Part shown: positions 1 through 8,156 of the stretch, in pieces
How positions within the stretch are numbered: the stretch's first letter is position 1
How the letters are laid out: each line of letters opens with the position of its first letter
Assembly: GCF_902728235.1 (NCBI RefSeq)
Contig: NZ_CACVBO010000001.1
Location: forward strand, 3,496,001-3,560,000
From: Lentimonas sp. CC4
GTDB lineage: Bacteria; Verrucomicrobiota; Verrucomicrobiia; Opitutales; Coraliomargaritaceae
Reading direction: 5' to 3'
Length of the DNA stretch: 64,000 nucleotides
Notes under the pieces: model-generated
The model's database searches: none
What the model was told of the DNA's origin: nothing
Seen by the model: the letters and a program-made list of their open reading frames with translations, nothing else
Position numbers and translations under genes: made by a program

Positions 1-1071
1 GAGCTCCAACATCGTCGGCGCGAAATCGATATTCCCCGTCAGCATTTGTGTGCGAAGGCCCTGCCCTGCGGTTTTAACGCGTGGATCATAAATCATCAAC
101 GGCACCCGCGAGGCTTCCTCCATCGGCATTACTTTTGAAGCGTAGCCGTGCGATCCACAAATGTAGCCGTTGTCACTGGTGTATATAATGACGGTATTAT
201 CCGCAATTCCCTGTGCCTCTAATTCATCGCGAATCATGCCAATCGCCACATCAATCGCATACACTTGCTGATGGTAGATGCGCATCACTTCGTCGTAATC
301 GGTGTCATACCCCCAATCCGAGAAATAGACATATTGACGGCCTTGCTTACTTTGCGGCGCACGTCCCTCCGCAAACTCACGACCAAAGTTGCCTGGCTTG
401 GTGAAGACTTTGTCCGCGTAAATATGATCAAAGCGAGGGTCCGCTACGGAAGGTTTATGAGGTGCCTTAAAACTAATGGATAGGAGCAACGGTTCATCTC
501 GCTTCACCGCTTCGCGGATCGCATCGCGACCAAAGGCTCCATACGACAAGGTCGAATGCGGAAACTCTTCGGCATACTGCACCATCGATTTGTTTTTACT
601 CGTCTCGTAGCTCGTTTGCTGAGGCCCCCCACCCCACATATCAAAATCGCTCTCGCACAAACCTTTGCCTTCCACCTCAAGCCCAAACTTGCCGGCAAAC
701 GCAGAGAAATAGCCGGACTCACGAATTAAGACGGGATATGACTTGGCCCATACTTCAGGACGCATGTCTCCATGAAAAAAGTTGGTGCCCGTTTTGTATT
801 CATACATCCCGGTCAAAATGTTGGCCCGACTGGCCATGCAGATCGCAGTGGTGTCATAGTGACGATCAAAGATCATACCATCCGCCCCGAGCTTATCCAT
901 CTGCGGCGTCTGCACATCAGGGTTGCCGTAGCAGCCGACTGAATACGTGTTCTGATCGTCGGACAGCAGGAAGATGATATTCGGACGACTCTCTGCGAAA
1001 GCGTTCCCTACGCCTAAAGCCATCGCGGCGATGGACATCACAGAAACGAACTGACACTTTTTATTTTTCAT
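1..1071 (-). CDS. Sulfatase, type I (C-terminus beyond window)
   Basis: The reading frame is open from the ATG at 1071 to the window edge, giving 357 codons with the C-terminus missing. The N-terminus is a Sec-type signal peptide (MKNKKCQF then a hydrophobic stretch ending near NAFA), so the enzyme is exported. The catalytic core begins with [11 protein letters not shown], whose Asp pair binds the metal. The formylglycine motif is C-M-A-S-R with Cys78, matching CxA/PxR. A later SDNG motif supplies further metal ligands. The family hydrolyses sulfate esters after Cys is converted to formylglycine; the substrate here cannot be read from sequence. It follows the sulfatase at 1110-3032 by 38 nt and is the last gene of the operon visible here. 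The DDQ and CMASR features place it nearer the sulfatases at 12305 and 16233 than the alternating A/B pairs. Confidence 0.93.
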   Translation of the reverse strand, partial: MKNKKCQFVSVMSIAAMALGVGNAFAESRPNIIFLLSDDQNTYSVGCYGNPDVQTPQMDKLGADGMIFDRHYDTTAICMASRANILTGMYEYKTGTNFFHGDMRPEVWAKSYPVLIRESGYFSAFAGKFGLEVEGKGLCESDFDMWGGGPQQTSYETSKNKSMVQYAEEFPHSTLSYGAFGRDAIREAVKRDEPLLLSISFKAPHKPSVADPRFDHIYADKVFTKPGNFGREFAEGRAPQSKQGRQYVYFSDWGYDTDYDEVMRIYHQQVYAIDVAIGMIRDELEAQGIADNTVIIYTSDNGYICGSHGYASKVMPMEEASRVPLMIYDPRVKTAGQGLRTQMLTGNIDFAPTMLEL

Positions 1072-1109
1072 ATTATTTCAAAAGCTCTGGAAATTTATTG
1101 GCATTCCGA

Positions 1110-3032
1110 TTAGCGCGCCGCGCTCAGCGCATCTTGTGAGTATTTCAGTCGCCCCTTATAAGCCGCCTGACTCTTCACTGCGGGATAGCTCACTAGATAA
1201 TTATTTTCATCGATGATGTTAAACAGATAGTGAGTTGTCCCCTCCGGCAGAGTCGCCACCACACTTCCATCTTCAATCGTTGCAGGTGCGACAAACCACT
1301 CCTCATTTGCATCGCCACCTAATGTGGTATACAGCAGTTGAGCGCGAACGACCTTCGCCCCGTTTTCCTTGAAGGTTGCGCGAACGATGTCGCCGTTACG
1401 CTCGGCCGAAGTGATTGCGGGCACCGTCTCCTTATGTGGCAATTCTCCCTGATAGAGAGGATTATAATAAGGGTGACTGGCATTCATACTGGTCAGCAGT
1501 TCAGTTAACTTGGCATTCAACTCTTCTGCCTTTTCGGGCATGGAAGCTACCAAGTTTTTGGATTCCTCAATGTCAACACGTGAAGCCTCGCCGTCGCGTG
1601 TATCGTAGAGTTGATACAGCTCCAACTCGCTATCCACGCTGCGGTTGTTGATAAAATCATAATTACGCACCAACTTATAATCACCGACGCGGATCGTGCT
1701 ATACTGCGCCACGCTATTAGGGAAGTGCCACATCATGGTATCGCGCACGCCACCGTCTGGCTCCTTGACGAGCGTCGGATCTTGAGGCGCTTGCGTCAGT
1801 AATGGATACAAATCACTGCCGTCGAGCGCTAGGCCTTCCGGCGCCTCGATGCCTGTCATCGTCAAAATCGTCGGATAGAAGTCCAAGCCATTGGCCATCA
1901 CTTCGGTTTGCACATCCGCAGGAATGTTAGGTCCGACAATGATCAGCGGCACGCGTGTGCCGCCCTCTTCCAGACGGATCTTACCACCATCGAGCGGATA
2001 ATTATCGGTAATGATATCGCCCTTCAGCTTTTCCATACCTCCATTGTCTGACGTGAAAATAATGTAGGTGTTTTCGCGCAGCATATGCCCCGGCCAACGT
2101 GGATCTTCTGTCGTCTCCAAGTAAGTCAACAAGTTGCCCACATAGTAATCGAACTCTTCAATCATCGCGCAGTAGTAGGGATTCTGCTGCCCAGGACGCG
2201 TCATCGGACTCGCGTCTTTCGGAAACGGGATACCGAGCTTTTTGCAGTATTTCTCTAACAACACTTTGCTACGTGTTTGAATCGGAGAGTGCACTAAACG
2301 TGCCGCACAAAAGAGGAAGAAAGGCTGGTCCTTCTCTGCTTCCATAAAAGTCACCGCATCGTCAAAAATTCCGTTTTTCGGATAGTTCTGCGCATCCAGC
2401 TGCCAAGGATCATCCGGCGCGTGGGTCGAAAAGCCTTTCACACGATTGGGGACCATATCGCGAGCCACGCCCATGCTTTCTTCCGACCAGTCAAAGCCCA
2501 CATCTTTAGGCAAAGGCTCTGCCGAAGGCTTAATATTCATATGCCACTTACCACTATGTCCTGTCGCGTAGCCATTCGCCCGTAGCAACTCAGCAAGCGT
2601 CGCCTGATTCGTCACCAAGCGAGCGGACTGCCAAGGTTCCATCACGCGCATACCATTCAGATTATATGCCGATGGAGGCGTGCCGCCGCGCACGCTGGTT
2701 TTGTTGGCGCGTGCTGGATGGATGCCGCTCAGCATAGCGCAGCGTGAGGGTGCGCACACCGGCGCGGCCGAATAGCCCTGCCAAAACATCACGCCATCCT
2801 TGGCCAAGCCATCAATGTTCGGTGTTTCATACGGAGACGGCTCGTCGATGTCGTAACACTTCACATCCTGCCAGCCGAGGTCATCGGCGAGCATCAACAA
2901 TATATTCGGCTGCTCAGGGCGGCCATCGTCAGCCGAAGCAACACCCGTAAACAGAGCTGCAGCAAATACCGAGAAACCGACTCGGGAACAACGACTGAGA
3001 AACGGCAGAGTGTTATTTTTAAATAGATTCAT
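1110..3032 (-). CDS. Sulfatase, exported (operon type A)
   Basis: A 640-residue type I sulfatase with signal peptide (about residues 1-34, ending VASA). The core starts at PNILLMLADDLGW with metal-binding Asp50/Asp51. Formylglycine Cys93 lies in C-A-P-S-R, and IFTSDNGG carries the second metal-ligand motif. A beta-rich C-terminal extension of about 120 residues follows the catalytic domain, as in the paralogue at 4568-6499. The two proteins match along their whole length, including the signal peptide start MNL and the DGRPE sequence. The ATG at 3032 immediately follows the stop codon of the upstream sulfatase, with no intergenic base, implying translational coupling. Function is inferred as desulfation of an algal glycan; position and sugar specificity are unknown. 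Confidence 0.95.
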   Translation of the reverse strand: MNLFKNNTLPFLSRCSRVGFSVFAAALFTGVASADDGRPEQPNILLMLADDLGWQDVKCYDIDEPSPYETPNIDGLAKDGVMFWQGYSAAPVCAPSRCAMLSGIHPARANKTSVRGGTPPSAYNLNGMRVMEPWQSARLVTNQATLAELLRANGYATGHSGKWHMNIKPSAEPLPKDVGFDWSEESMGVARDMVPNRVKGFSTHAPDDPWQLDAQNYPKNGIFDDAVTFMEAEKDQPFFLFCAARLVHSPIQTRSKVLLEKYCKKLGIPFPKDASPMTRPGQQNPYYCAMIEEFDYYVGNLLTYLETTEDPRWPGHMLRENTYIIFTSDNGGMEKLKGDIITDNYPLDGGKIRLEEGGTRVPLIIVGPNIPADVQTEVMANGLDFYPTILTMTGIEAPEGLALDGSDLYPLLTQAPQDPTLVKEPDGGVRDTMMWHFPNSVAQYSTIRVGDYKLVRNYDFINNRSVDSELELYQLYDTRDGEASRVDIEESKNLVASMPEKAEELNAKLTELLTSMNASHPYYNPLYQGELPHKETVPAITSAERNGDIVRATFKENGAKVVRAQLLYTTLGGDANEEWFVAPATIEDGSVVATLPEGTTHYLFNIIDENNYLVSYPAVKSQAAYKGRLKYSQDALSAAR

Positions 3033-4523
3033 TTACTTGTTCTTTTTTACTTTCTCATTTTTCCAGAGCACGATCTGATCTGTATCATTGTTGGATGGGG
3101 CACCATCGGTGCTACGTCCGTTAAAAATATCGGCTTCGAGTTGGGCCAAGAGCCGCTGCGCGACTTCGGGGTGACTCTCATAAAGATTCGTGGTTTCACC
3201 TGGATCTTTTTCCATGTCATAGAGCTGCGCCTTGGGCGTGTCTTTGGGCAATTGATTTTCTTTGGGACCTGTCCAACCAGCCGATCCTTTGGCCAACAGT
3301 AGTTTCCACTTTCCTTGACGGTAGCCAAAGTGACCACTGATCGAATGATGAATCACACCTGCCCGCGTCGAAACAATTTCTTCTCCGGACAAGGCTGGCA
3401 GAAAACTAACACTATCTTCAGCACTTTCTGCAGGGACTGCGGCACCAGTGATGTCTGCGGCTGTCGCAAACAAATCAGTCAGGCAAATCAATTGATCACT
3501 AGTCGAGCCAGCGGCCACATGTTTCGGCCAGCGGGCAATGAAAGGCACACGGTGCCCGCCATCCCAGAGGTCCGCTTTCGAACCACGAAAGCCTGCACTG
3601 ACGATGTGTCCTTGCTCAGCAAGTGCATCAATGTCCGCCGCTTTGGAGGTGCCATTATCACTGCTAAAAATCACTAGAGTATTCTCCGTCAGTCCGTTCG
3701 CATCGAGTGCGGCCAGAATCTGCCCTACTCCATCATCTGTTTGCATGACGAAATCACCGTAGATTCCGAGACCACTGCGACCAATCCATTCAGGCGACGG
3801 CACGATCGGTGTATGCGGTGAACCGTAGGGCACATAGAGGAAAAACGGTGTCTCTTTTTCGGACGCGCGTGCTTCGATATATTCGACCGCCTTGCGCGTA
3901 ATGCGTGGCAGCATATTCACTTCGTCTTCGTGCGCGATCACGGTGTCGTTTTCGATCACGCCCTTCATGTCACCGGCATGGTGGAAGCCATGGTAATAAT
4001 CAAAACCACGATCCACTGGTCCATCGGGAATAGTGCTGCCAACAGGGGCGAGCGTTTTCTTCCCTTTTCGCTTAATCACTTTGCCGGTATCTGCATCGAG
4101 ATACTGGAAGTTAAGATGCCACTTGCCAACGATGCCGGTATGGTAGCCCTGTGCTTTCAGAAAACTCGCCACGGTCGGACGGCCTTCAGCGATGAGATTC
4201 GGCTTGAAGCCCTGCACGACGCCTGCCTGTAGGGTCGTCCGCCAGCTATAGCGTCCTGTCATCAGACCATAACGTGTCGGTGTGCAAACCGCGGAACCTG
4301 AGTGCGCGTCTGTAAAGATCATTCCTTGAGCAGCGAGCTTGTCCACCGCAGGTGTTTTAATTTTTCCGTGTTCAGGATTCAGCACCTGAATATCGCCGTA
4401 ACCAAGATCATCACAGAGGATAAACACGATGTTAGGTTGTTCCACTGCATTCGCAGTGATCGTCAACGCAAGCGAAGTGAGACAAAACGCGACTGCTTTA
4501 TGCACATATTTTTTTATCATCAT
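3033..4523 (-). CDS. Sulfatase, exported (operon type B)
   Basis: A 496-residue type I sulfatase. The signal peptide is about 26 residues (MMIKKYVHKA, hydrophobic, then TANA). Core motifs are NIVFILCDDLGYGD with the Asp pair, formylglycine Cys80 in C-T-P-T-R followed by YGLMTGRY, and FSSDNGT. Thr replaces the usual Ser of CxPSR, which the CxPxR maturation rule tolerates; the same variant occurs in its paralogue at 6529-8100. It shares WKLLLAKGS and DGGHRVPFI with that paralogue. The stop codon abuts the ATG of the next sulfatase. Together with 1110-3032 it forms a B-A gene pair repeated immediately upstream. Confidence 0.95.
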   Translation of the reverse strand: MMIKKYVHKAVAFCLTSLALTITANAVEQPNIVFILCDDLGYGDIQVLNPEHGKIKTPAVDKLAAQGMIFTDAHSGSAVCTPTRYGLMTGRYSWRTTLQAGVVQGFKPNLIAEGRPTVASFLKAQGYHTGIVGKWHLNFQYLDADTGKVIKRKGKKTLAPVGSTIPDGPVDRGFDYYHGFHHAGDMKGVIENDTVIAHEDEVNMLPRITRKAVEYIEARASEKETPFFLYVPYGSPHTPIVPSPEWIGRSGLGIYGDFVMQTDDGVGQILAALDANGLTENTLVIFSSDNGTSKAADIDALAEQGHIVSAGFRGSKADLWDGGHRVPFIARWPKHVAAGSTSDQLICLTDLFATAADITGAAVPAESAEDSVSFLPALSGEEIVSTRAGVIHHSISGHFGYRQGKWKLLLAKGSAGWTGPKENQLPKDTPKAQLYDMEKDPGETTNLYESHPEVAQRLLAQLEADIFNGRSTDGAPSNNDTDQIVLWKNEKVKKNK

Positions 4524-4567
4524 AATTATCTAATAGTTTTTATTTCTAACTGTAATTTCGGTTCTGC

Positions 4568-6499
4568 TTATTTCTTCGAAAGATTCTCTGAAACAGACGG
4601 TGCGACCTTCGACGGCAGATCGTTGCCGCGTGTGGATTTTTTCACATATGGATAACTGACGAGGAAGTTGTTCTCATCGATTAAGTTGATCAGGTAGTGA
4701 GTCGTCCCCTTGGGCAAGGTGGCGGTCACTAGATTGCCAGGCAACACGTCGGCAGGCATACGGAACCACTCTTCATCACTGTCGCCTCCATTGAATGTAT
4801 ACATCAACTGCGCGCGTGCGAGCTTCGCACCATTTTCTTGATAGCGATACGCAACACGATTGCCGTTTCTTTCATGAGACAACACGGACGGCACCGTTTC
4901 CTTATTAGGGAGTGCATCACTAAAATATGGGTTGTAGTATGGATAGCTCGCGTCCATCGCTTCCAACTGCTCGGTCAGCTTCGCATTCATTGCCTCTGCC
5001 TTCTCCGGCATCTTTTGAGCTAGATTATTGGATTCCTCGATGTCCACCCGTGTCTGCATTCCGTCCTCTGTCTTATAAAGCTGATACAGCTCTAACTCAG
5101 CATTGCTGGGATTCAAGTAGTCGTAGTTACGCACCAGCTTATAGTCACCGATCCGAATCGTGCTCTCCAGCGCCTGGCTATTGGGAAAGTGCCAAAACAG
5201 AGTGTCACGCACCTGCCCGTCTTCCTGTTTCACTAGCGCTGCATCAGTGGGATCCGTCGCCAGCAGTTCAGAAAGATCGCTACCGTCAAACTGATTACCT
5301 TCAGGCTTCTGCGTATCCGTCCAAGAGAGAATCGTCGGATAAAAATCCATGCCGTTCGCCATCACATCCGTTTGCACACCCGCAGCAATCCCTGGGCCAA
5401 CGATAATCAGTGGCACACGTGTTCCCCCTTCCATGGCGGAAATCTTACCACGGTCTAATGGGTAGTTATCGGTGATCACTTCGCCGGGCATATTCTCCAT
5501 ACCGCCGTTGTCTGAGGTAAAGATGATGTAGGTGTTCTCACTCAACATATGTCCAGGCCAACGCGGATCCTCGGTCGTCTCTAAATAGTCGAACATTTGG
5601 CCCACGTAGTAGTCGAGTTCCTCGACCATGGCGGCGTAGAAAGGATTCGTTTGGCCCTCGCCTTTCCACTCCTGAGGGTTTTCTGGCAGCTCCACACCGA
5701 GCTTTTCGACATATTTCTTCAGCAACCGCTCGCTGCGCGTATGAATCGGCGCATGCACCAGCTTGGTGGCATAAAAAAGAAAAAAGGGCTGGTCTTTATG
5801 TTCGCGAACAAAGGTCAGTGCATCTTCGCTCAGTTCATGCGTGGCAAAACCGTTTTCATCGAGACGATACGGGTCTTTGGGATCGTCGGTCGCAAATCCA
5901 GTCAAACGATGTGGCGTCATTTTTCGAGTGGTGCCCGCATGACTGCGGGTCCAATCGAAGCCAATATCCTCTGGTTGAGGGTAAGAGAAGTGCTTCTTGG
6001 CCAAATGCCATTTACCACTATGCCCAGTGGTGTATCCGTTATCCTTGAGCGCTTGAGCCAGTGAGACATAGTCAGTCGACATACGTCCACTATACCAAGG
6101 CGGCATCATGCGATGAGCGCTCTTATGATACGCCGCGGGCGGCGTGCCACCGACCACATGCGTCAATTGAGTGCGCGCCGGATGCGCACCCGTCATAATG
6201 GCACCCCGACTCGGAGCGCAACTTGGAGCCGGCGAATACCCCTGCCAAAACATAACGCCCTTCTGCGCAAGCGCGTCGATGTTCGGTGTTTCAAATGGCG
6301 ACGGTTCGTCGATGTCATAACACTTCACATCCTGCCAACCGAGATCATCGGCTAAGAGTAACAGTATATTCGGCTTTTCAGGGCGGCCATCTTCAGCCGA
6401 GGCAGTGCCAGCAAACAAAGCTGCAACAGCGACAACAGAGTAACCGACTCGAACAATATGCCCGAGTAACGGAAGAGATTTCTTTTTAGATAAATTCAC
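4568..6499 (-). CDS. Sulfatase, exported (operon type A, second copy)
   Basis: A 643-residue type I sulfatase and full-length paralogue of the 1110-3032 protein. The signal peptide covers about residues 1-35 (GTASA end). Motifs are PNILLLLADDLGW (Asp51/Asp52), formylglycine Cys94 in C-A-P-S-R, IFTSDNGGME, and EGGTRVPLIIVGPG. The C-terminal beta-rich extension (SHERNGNRVAYRY onward) matches the paralogue, but the last 15 or so residues differ. The gene lies 29 nt from the upstream type B sulfatase and 44 nt from the downstream one, consistent with cotranscription. Differences between the copies may reflect different sulfate positions; this is inference. Confidence 0.95.
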   Translation of the reverse strand: MNLSKKKSLPLLGHIVRVGYSVVAVAALFAGTASAEDGRPEKPNILLLLADDLGWQDVKCYDIDEPSPFETPNIDALAQKGVMFWQGYSPAPSCAPSRGAIMTGAHPARTQLTHVVGGTPPAAYHKSAHRMMPPWYSGRMSTDYVSLAQALKDNGYTTGHSGKWHLAKKHFSYPQPEDIGFDWTRSHAGTTRKMTPHRLTGFATDDPKDPYRLDENGFATHELSEDALTFVREHKDQPFFLFYATKLVHAPIHTRSERLLKKYVEKLGVELPENPQEWKGEGQTNPFYAAMVEELDYYVGQMFDYLETTEDPRWPGHMLSENTYIIFTSDNGGMENMPGEVITDNYPLDRGKISAMEGGTRVPLIIVGPGIAAGVQTDVMANGMDFYPTILSWTDTQKPEGNQFDGSDLSELLATDPTDAALVKQEDGQVRDTLFWHFPNSQALESTIRIGDYKLVRNYDYLNPSNAELELYQLYKTEDGMQTRVDIEESNNLAQKMPEKAEAMNAKLTEQLEAMDASYPYYNPYFSDALPNKETVPSVLSHERNGNRVAYRYQENGAKLARAQLMYTFNGGDSDEEWFRMPADVLPGNLVTATLPKGTTHYLINLIDENNFLVSYPYVKKSTRGNDLPSKVAPSVSENLSKK

Positions 6500-6528
6500 T
6501 ATTTATTCGTCCTTTCAAATGGATGCAA

Positions 6529-8100
6529 TTACTGACCGCTCTTCCAGAGTTTGATCTGATCGACAGGAAGATCGTTCGCCTGCTTGGGACCTGCCGTGCT
6601 GCGACCATTGGCGACGTCTGCCTCGAGCTGCGCCATGAGTGTTTCAACGACCTCAGGGTTCTTCAGGTAGAGATTATTCTGTTCGCTGGGATCGGCTTCC
6701 AAATCGTAGAGCTGGCCTTTGGGTGCGTCGGCTACTTTAGACATGGTTTTCTCACTCGGCAGAGTCCAGCCACCAGAGCCTTTTGCCAAGAGGAGCTTCC
6801 ACTTGCCCTGACGATAAGCGAAGTGCCCACTCACACTGTGGTTGATAATGCCCTTACGGGTGAACTCCACGGACTTTCCGCTAAAGAGCGGTAAGATACT
6901 TTCACTATCTTCGCCGGCATTTGCAGGTAGTTCTTTGCCAAGTAGCTCGGCACAAGTCGCGAGTAAATCGGTCTGACAAGTCAGCTCGTCAGAGACACTA
7001 CCTGCTTTGATCACTTTCGGCCATTTAACCAGAAATGGCACGCGGTGGCCACCTTCCCACAAGTCTGCCTTGGAGCCACGGTATTGTGCACTGGCGAAGT
7101 GGCCATGGCCTTCCAGGTTCTTAAAGTTGGCGGCTTTGGAACAACCATTATCACTCGTCACGATGAGGATGGTATTTTCTGAAATGCCCTTAAAATCGAG
7201 CGCCTGAACGACTTGTCCGACGATGTCGTCGGTCTGCATCATGAAGTCGCCATAATGGCCGATACCACTCTTTCCCTGCCACTTCTTAGAAGGAACGATG
7301 GGCGTATGCGGCGATGGCAATGGCATGTAGATGAAGAAAGGCTTGTCGCTCTGATACTCGGAAATGTATTGGACTGTTTCCGCCGCAAGTTTGTCCAGAA
7401 CATCAATGGCTTCAAAGTCCTCAGTCGCAGGCCCAGGGCGTTTGAACGCTTTAACATGCGTGCCTTCGCCGACCCAATTACGATCACGGATCCAAACATA
7501 AGGAGGAAAATCAAGCGACGCGGTAATACCAAACCAGGAATCAAATCCGAGGTCGACTGGGCCACCTTGAATGGTGCCCTGCCAATCGATATTGGAGAGT
7601 TCTGCAGGCGGAAATGCGCCCGTATTCAGCTTCTCTTTAATTCCGCCAGCTGCTCGCGCGGGCTTGCCGTCGATCGTCGCGATCTCCAGCCCCAAGTGCC
7701 ACTTACCAATCATGGCAGTGGTATAACCATTGTCACTGAGGAAGCTCGGAACGGTCATGCGAGTCGTTGAAATGAGCGGTAAGCCGTAGCCATTGAGCAC
7801 ACCCTTTTGGAGTGTGGATCGCCAATTGTAGCGACCAGTGATAATACCGTAACGAGTCGGTGTGCAGACCGAGGACGTCGTGTGTGCATCGGTAAAGATC
7901 ATGCCTTCCGCAGCCAGCTGATCCATATGTGGCGTCTTAATTTTACCACGCTCTGGATTCAGGCACTGAACATCGCCGTAGCCCATATCATCCGCTAAAA
8001 TATAGACGATATTCGGTTGCGAATCTCCAAGTAATGAGAGTGGAAGCAAGGCAGCGAGTGCGCCGGCTTTTAAACTAGAGAAGAGACTTCGATTTTTCAT
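6529..8100 (-). CDS. Sulfatase, exported (operon type B, second copy)
   Basis: A 523-residue type I sulfatase. The signal peptide (MKNRSLFSSLK, then GALAALLPLSLLG) closely resembles that of the sulfatase at 12305-13876, although the catalytic domains belong to different types. The core has NIVYILADDMGYGD, formylglycine Cys79 in C-T-P-T-R, and VTSDNGCSK. It aligns throughout with the 496-residue type B copy and carries an insertion of about 25 residues in the middle (around PPYVWIRDRNWVGE). It lies 56 nt downstream of the GH141-like gene, the widest gap in the operon, where an internal promoter could sit, though none is obvious. Confidence 0.95.
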   Translation of the reverse strand: MKNRSLFSSLKAGALAALLPLSLLGDSQPNIVYILADDMGYGDVQCLNPERGKIKTPHMDQLAAEGMIFTDAHTTSSVCTPTRYGIITGRYNWRSTLQKGVLNGYGLPLISTTRMTVPSFLSDNGYTTAMIGKWHLGLEIATIDGKPARAAGGIKEKLNTGAFPPAELSNIDWQGTIQGGPVDLGFDSWFGITASLDFPPYVWIRDRNWVGEGTHVKAFKRPGPATEDFEAIDVLDKLAAETVQYISEYQSDKPFFIYMPLPSPHTPIVPSKKWQGKSGIGHYGDFMMQTDDIVGQVVQALDFKGISENTILIVTSDNGCSKAANFKNLEGHGHFASAQYRGSKADLWEGGHRVPFLVKWPKVIKAGSVSDELTCQTDLLATCAELLGKELPANAGEDSESILPLFSGKSVEFTRKGIINHSVSGHFAYRQGKWKLLLAKGSGGWTLPSEKTMSKVADAPKGQLYDLEADPSEQNNLYLKNPEVVETLMAQLEADVANGRSTAGPKQANDLPVDQIKLWKSGQ

Positions 8101-8156
8101 TGAATCATTAATATATTTGTCGGTATGGAGCCGAAGGGGGCATTTGTATTTTCAGA

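Noticed and set aside
6523-6894. Plus-strand frames of 70-270 codons opposite the sulfatase operon (for example 6523-6894, 9915-10733, 18068-18787)
   Set aside because: They mirror the codon pattern of the sulfatase and hydrolase genes on the other strand and contain no recognisable domains or start signals.
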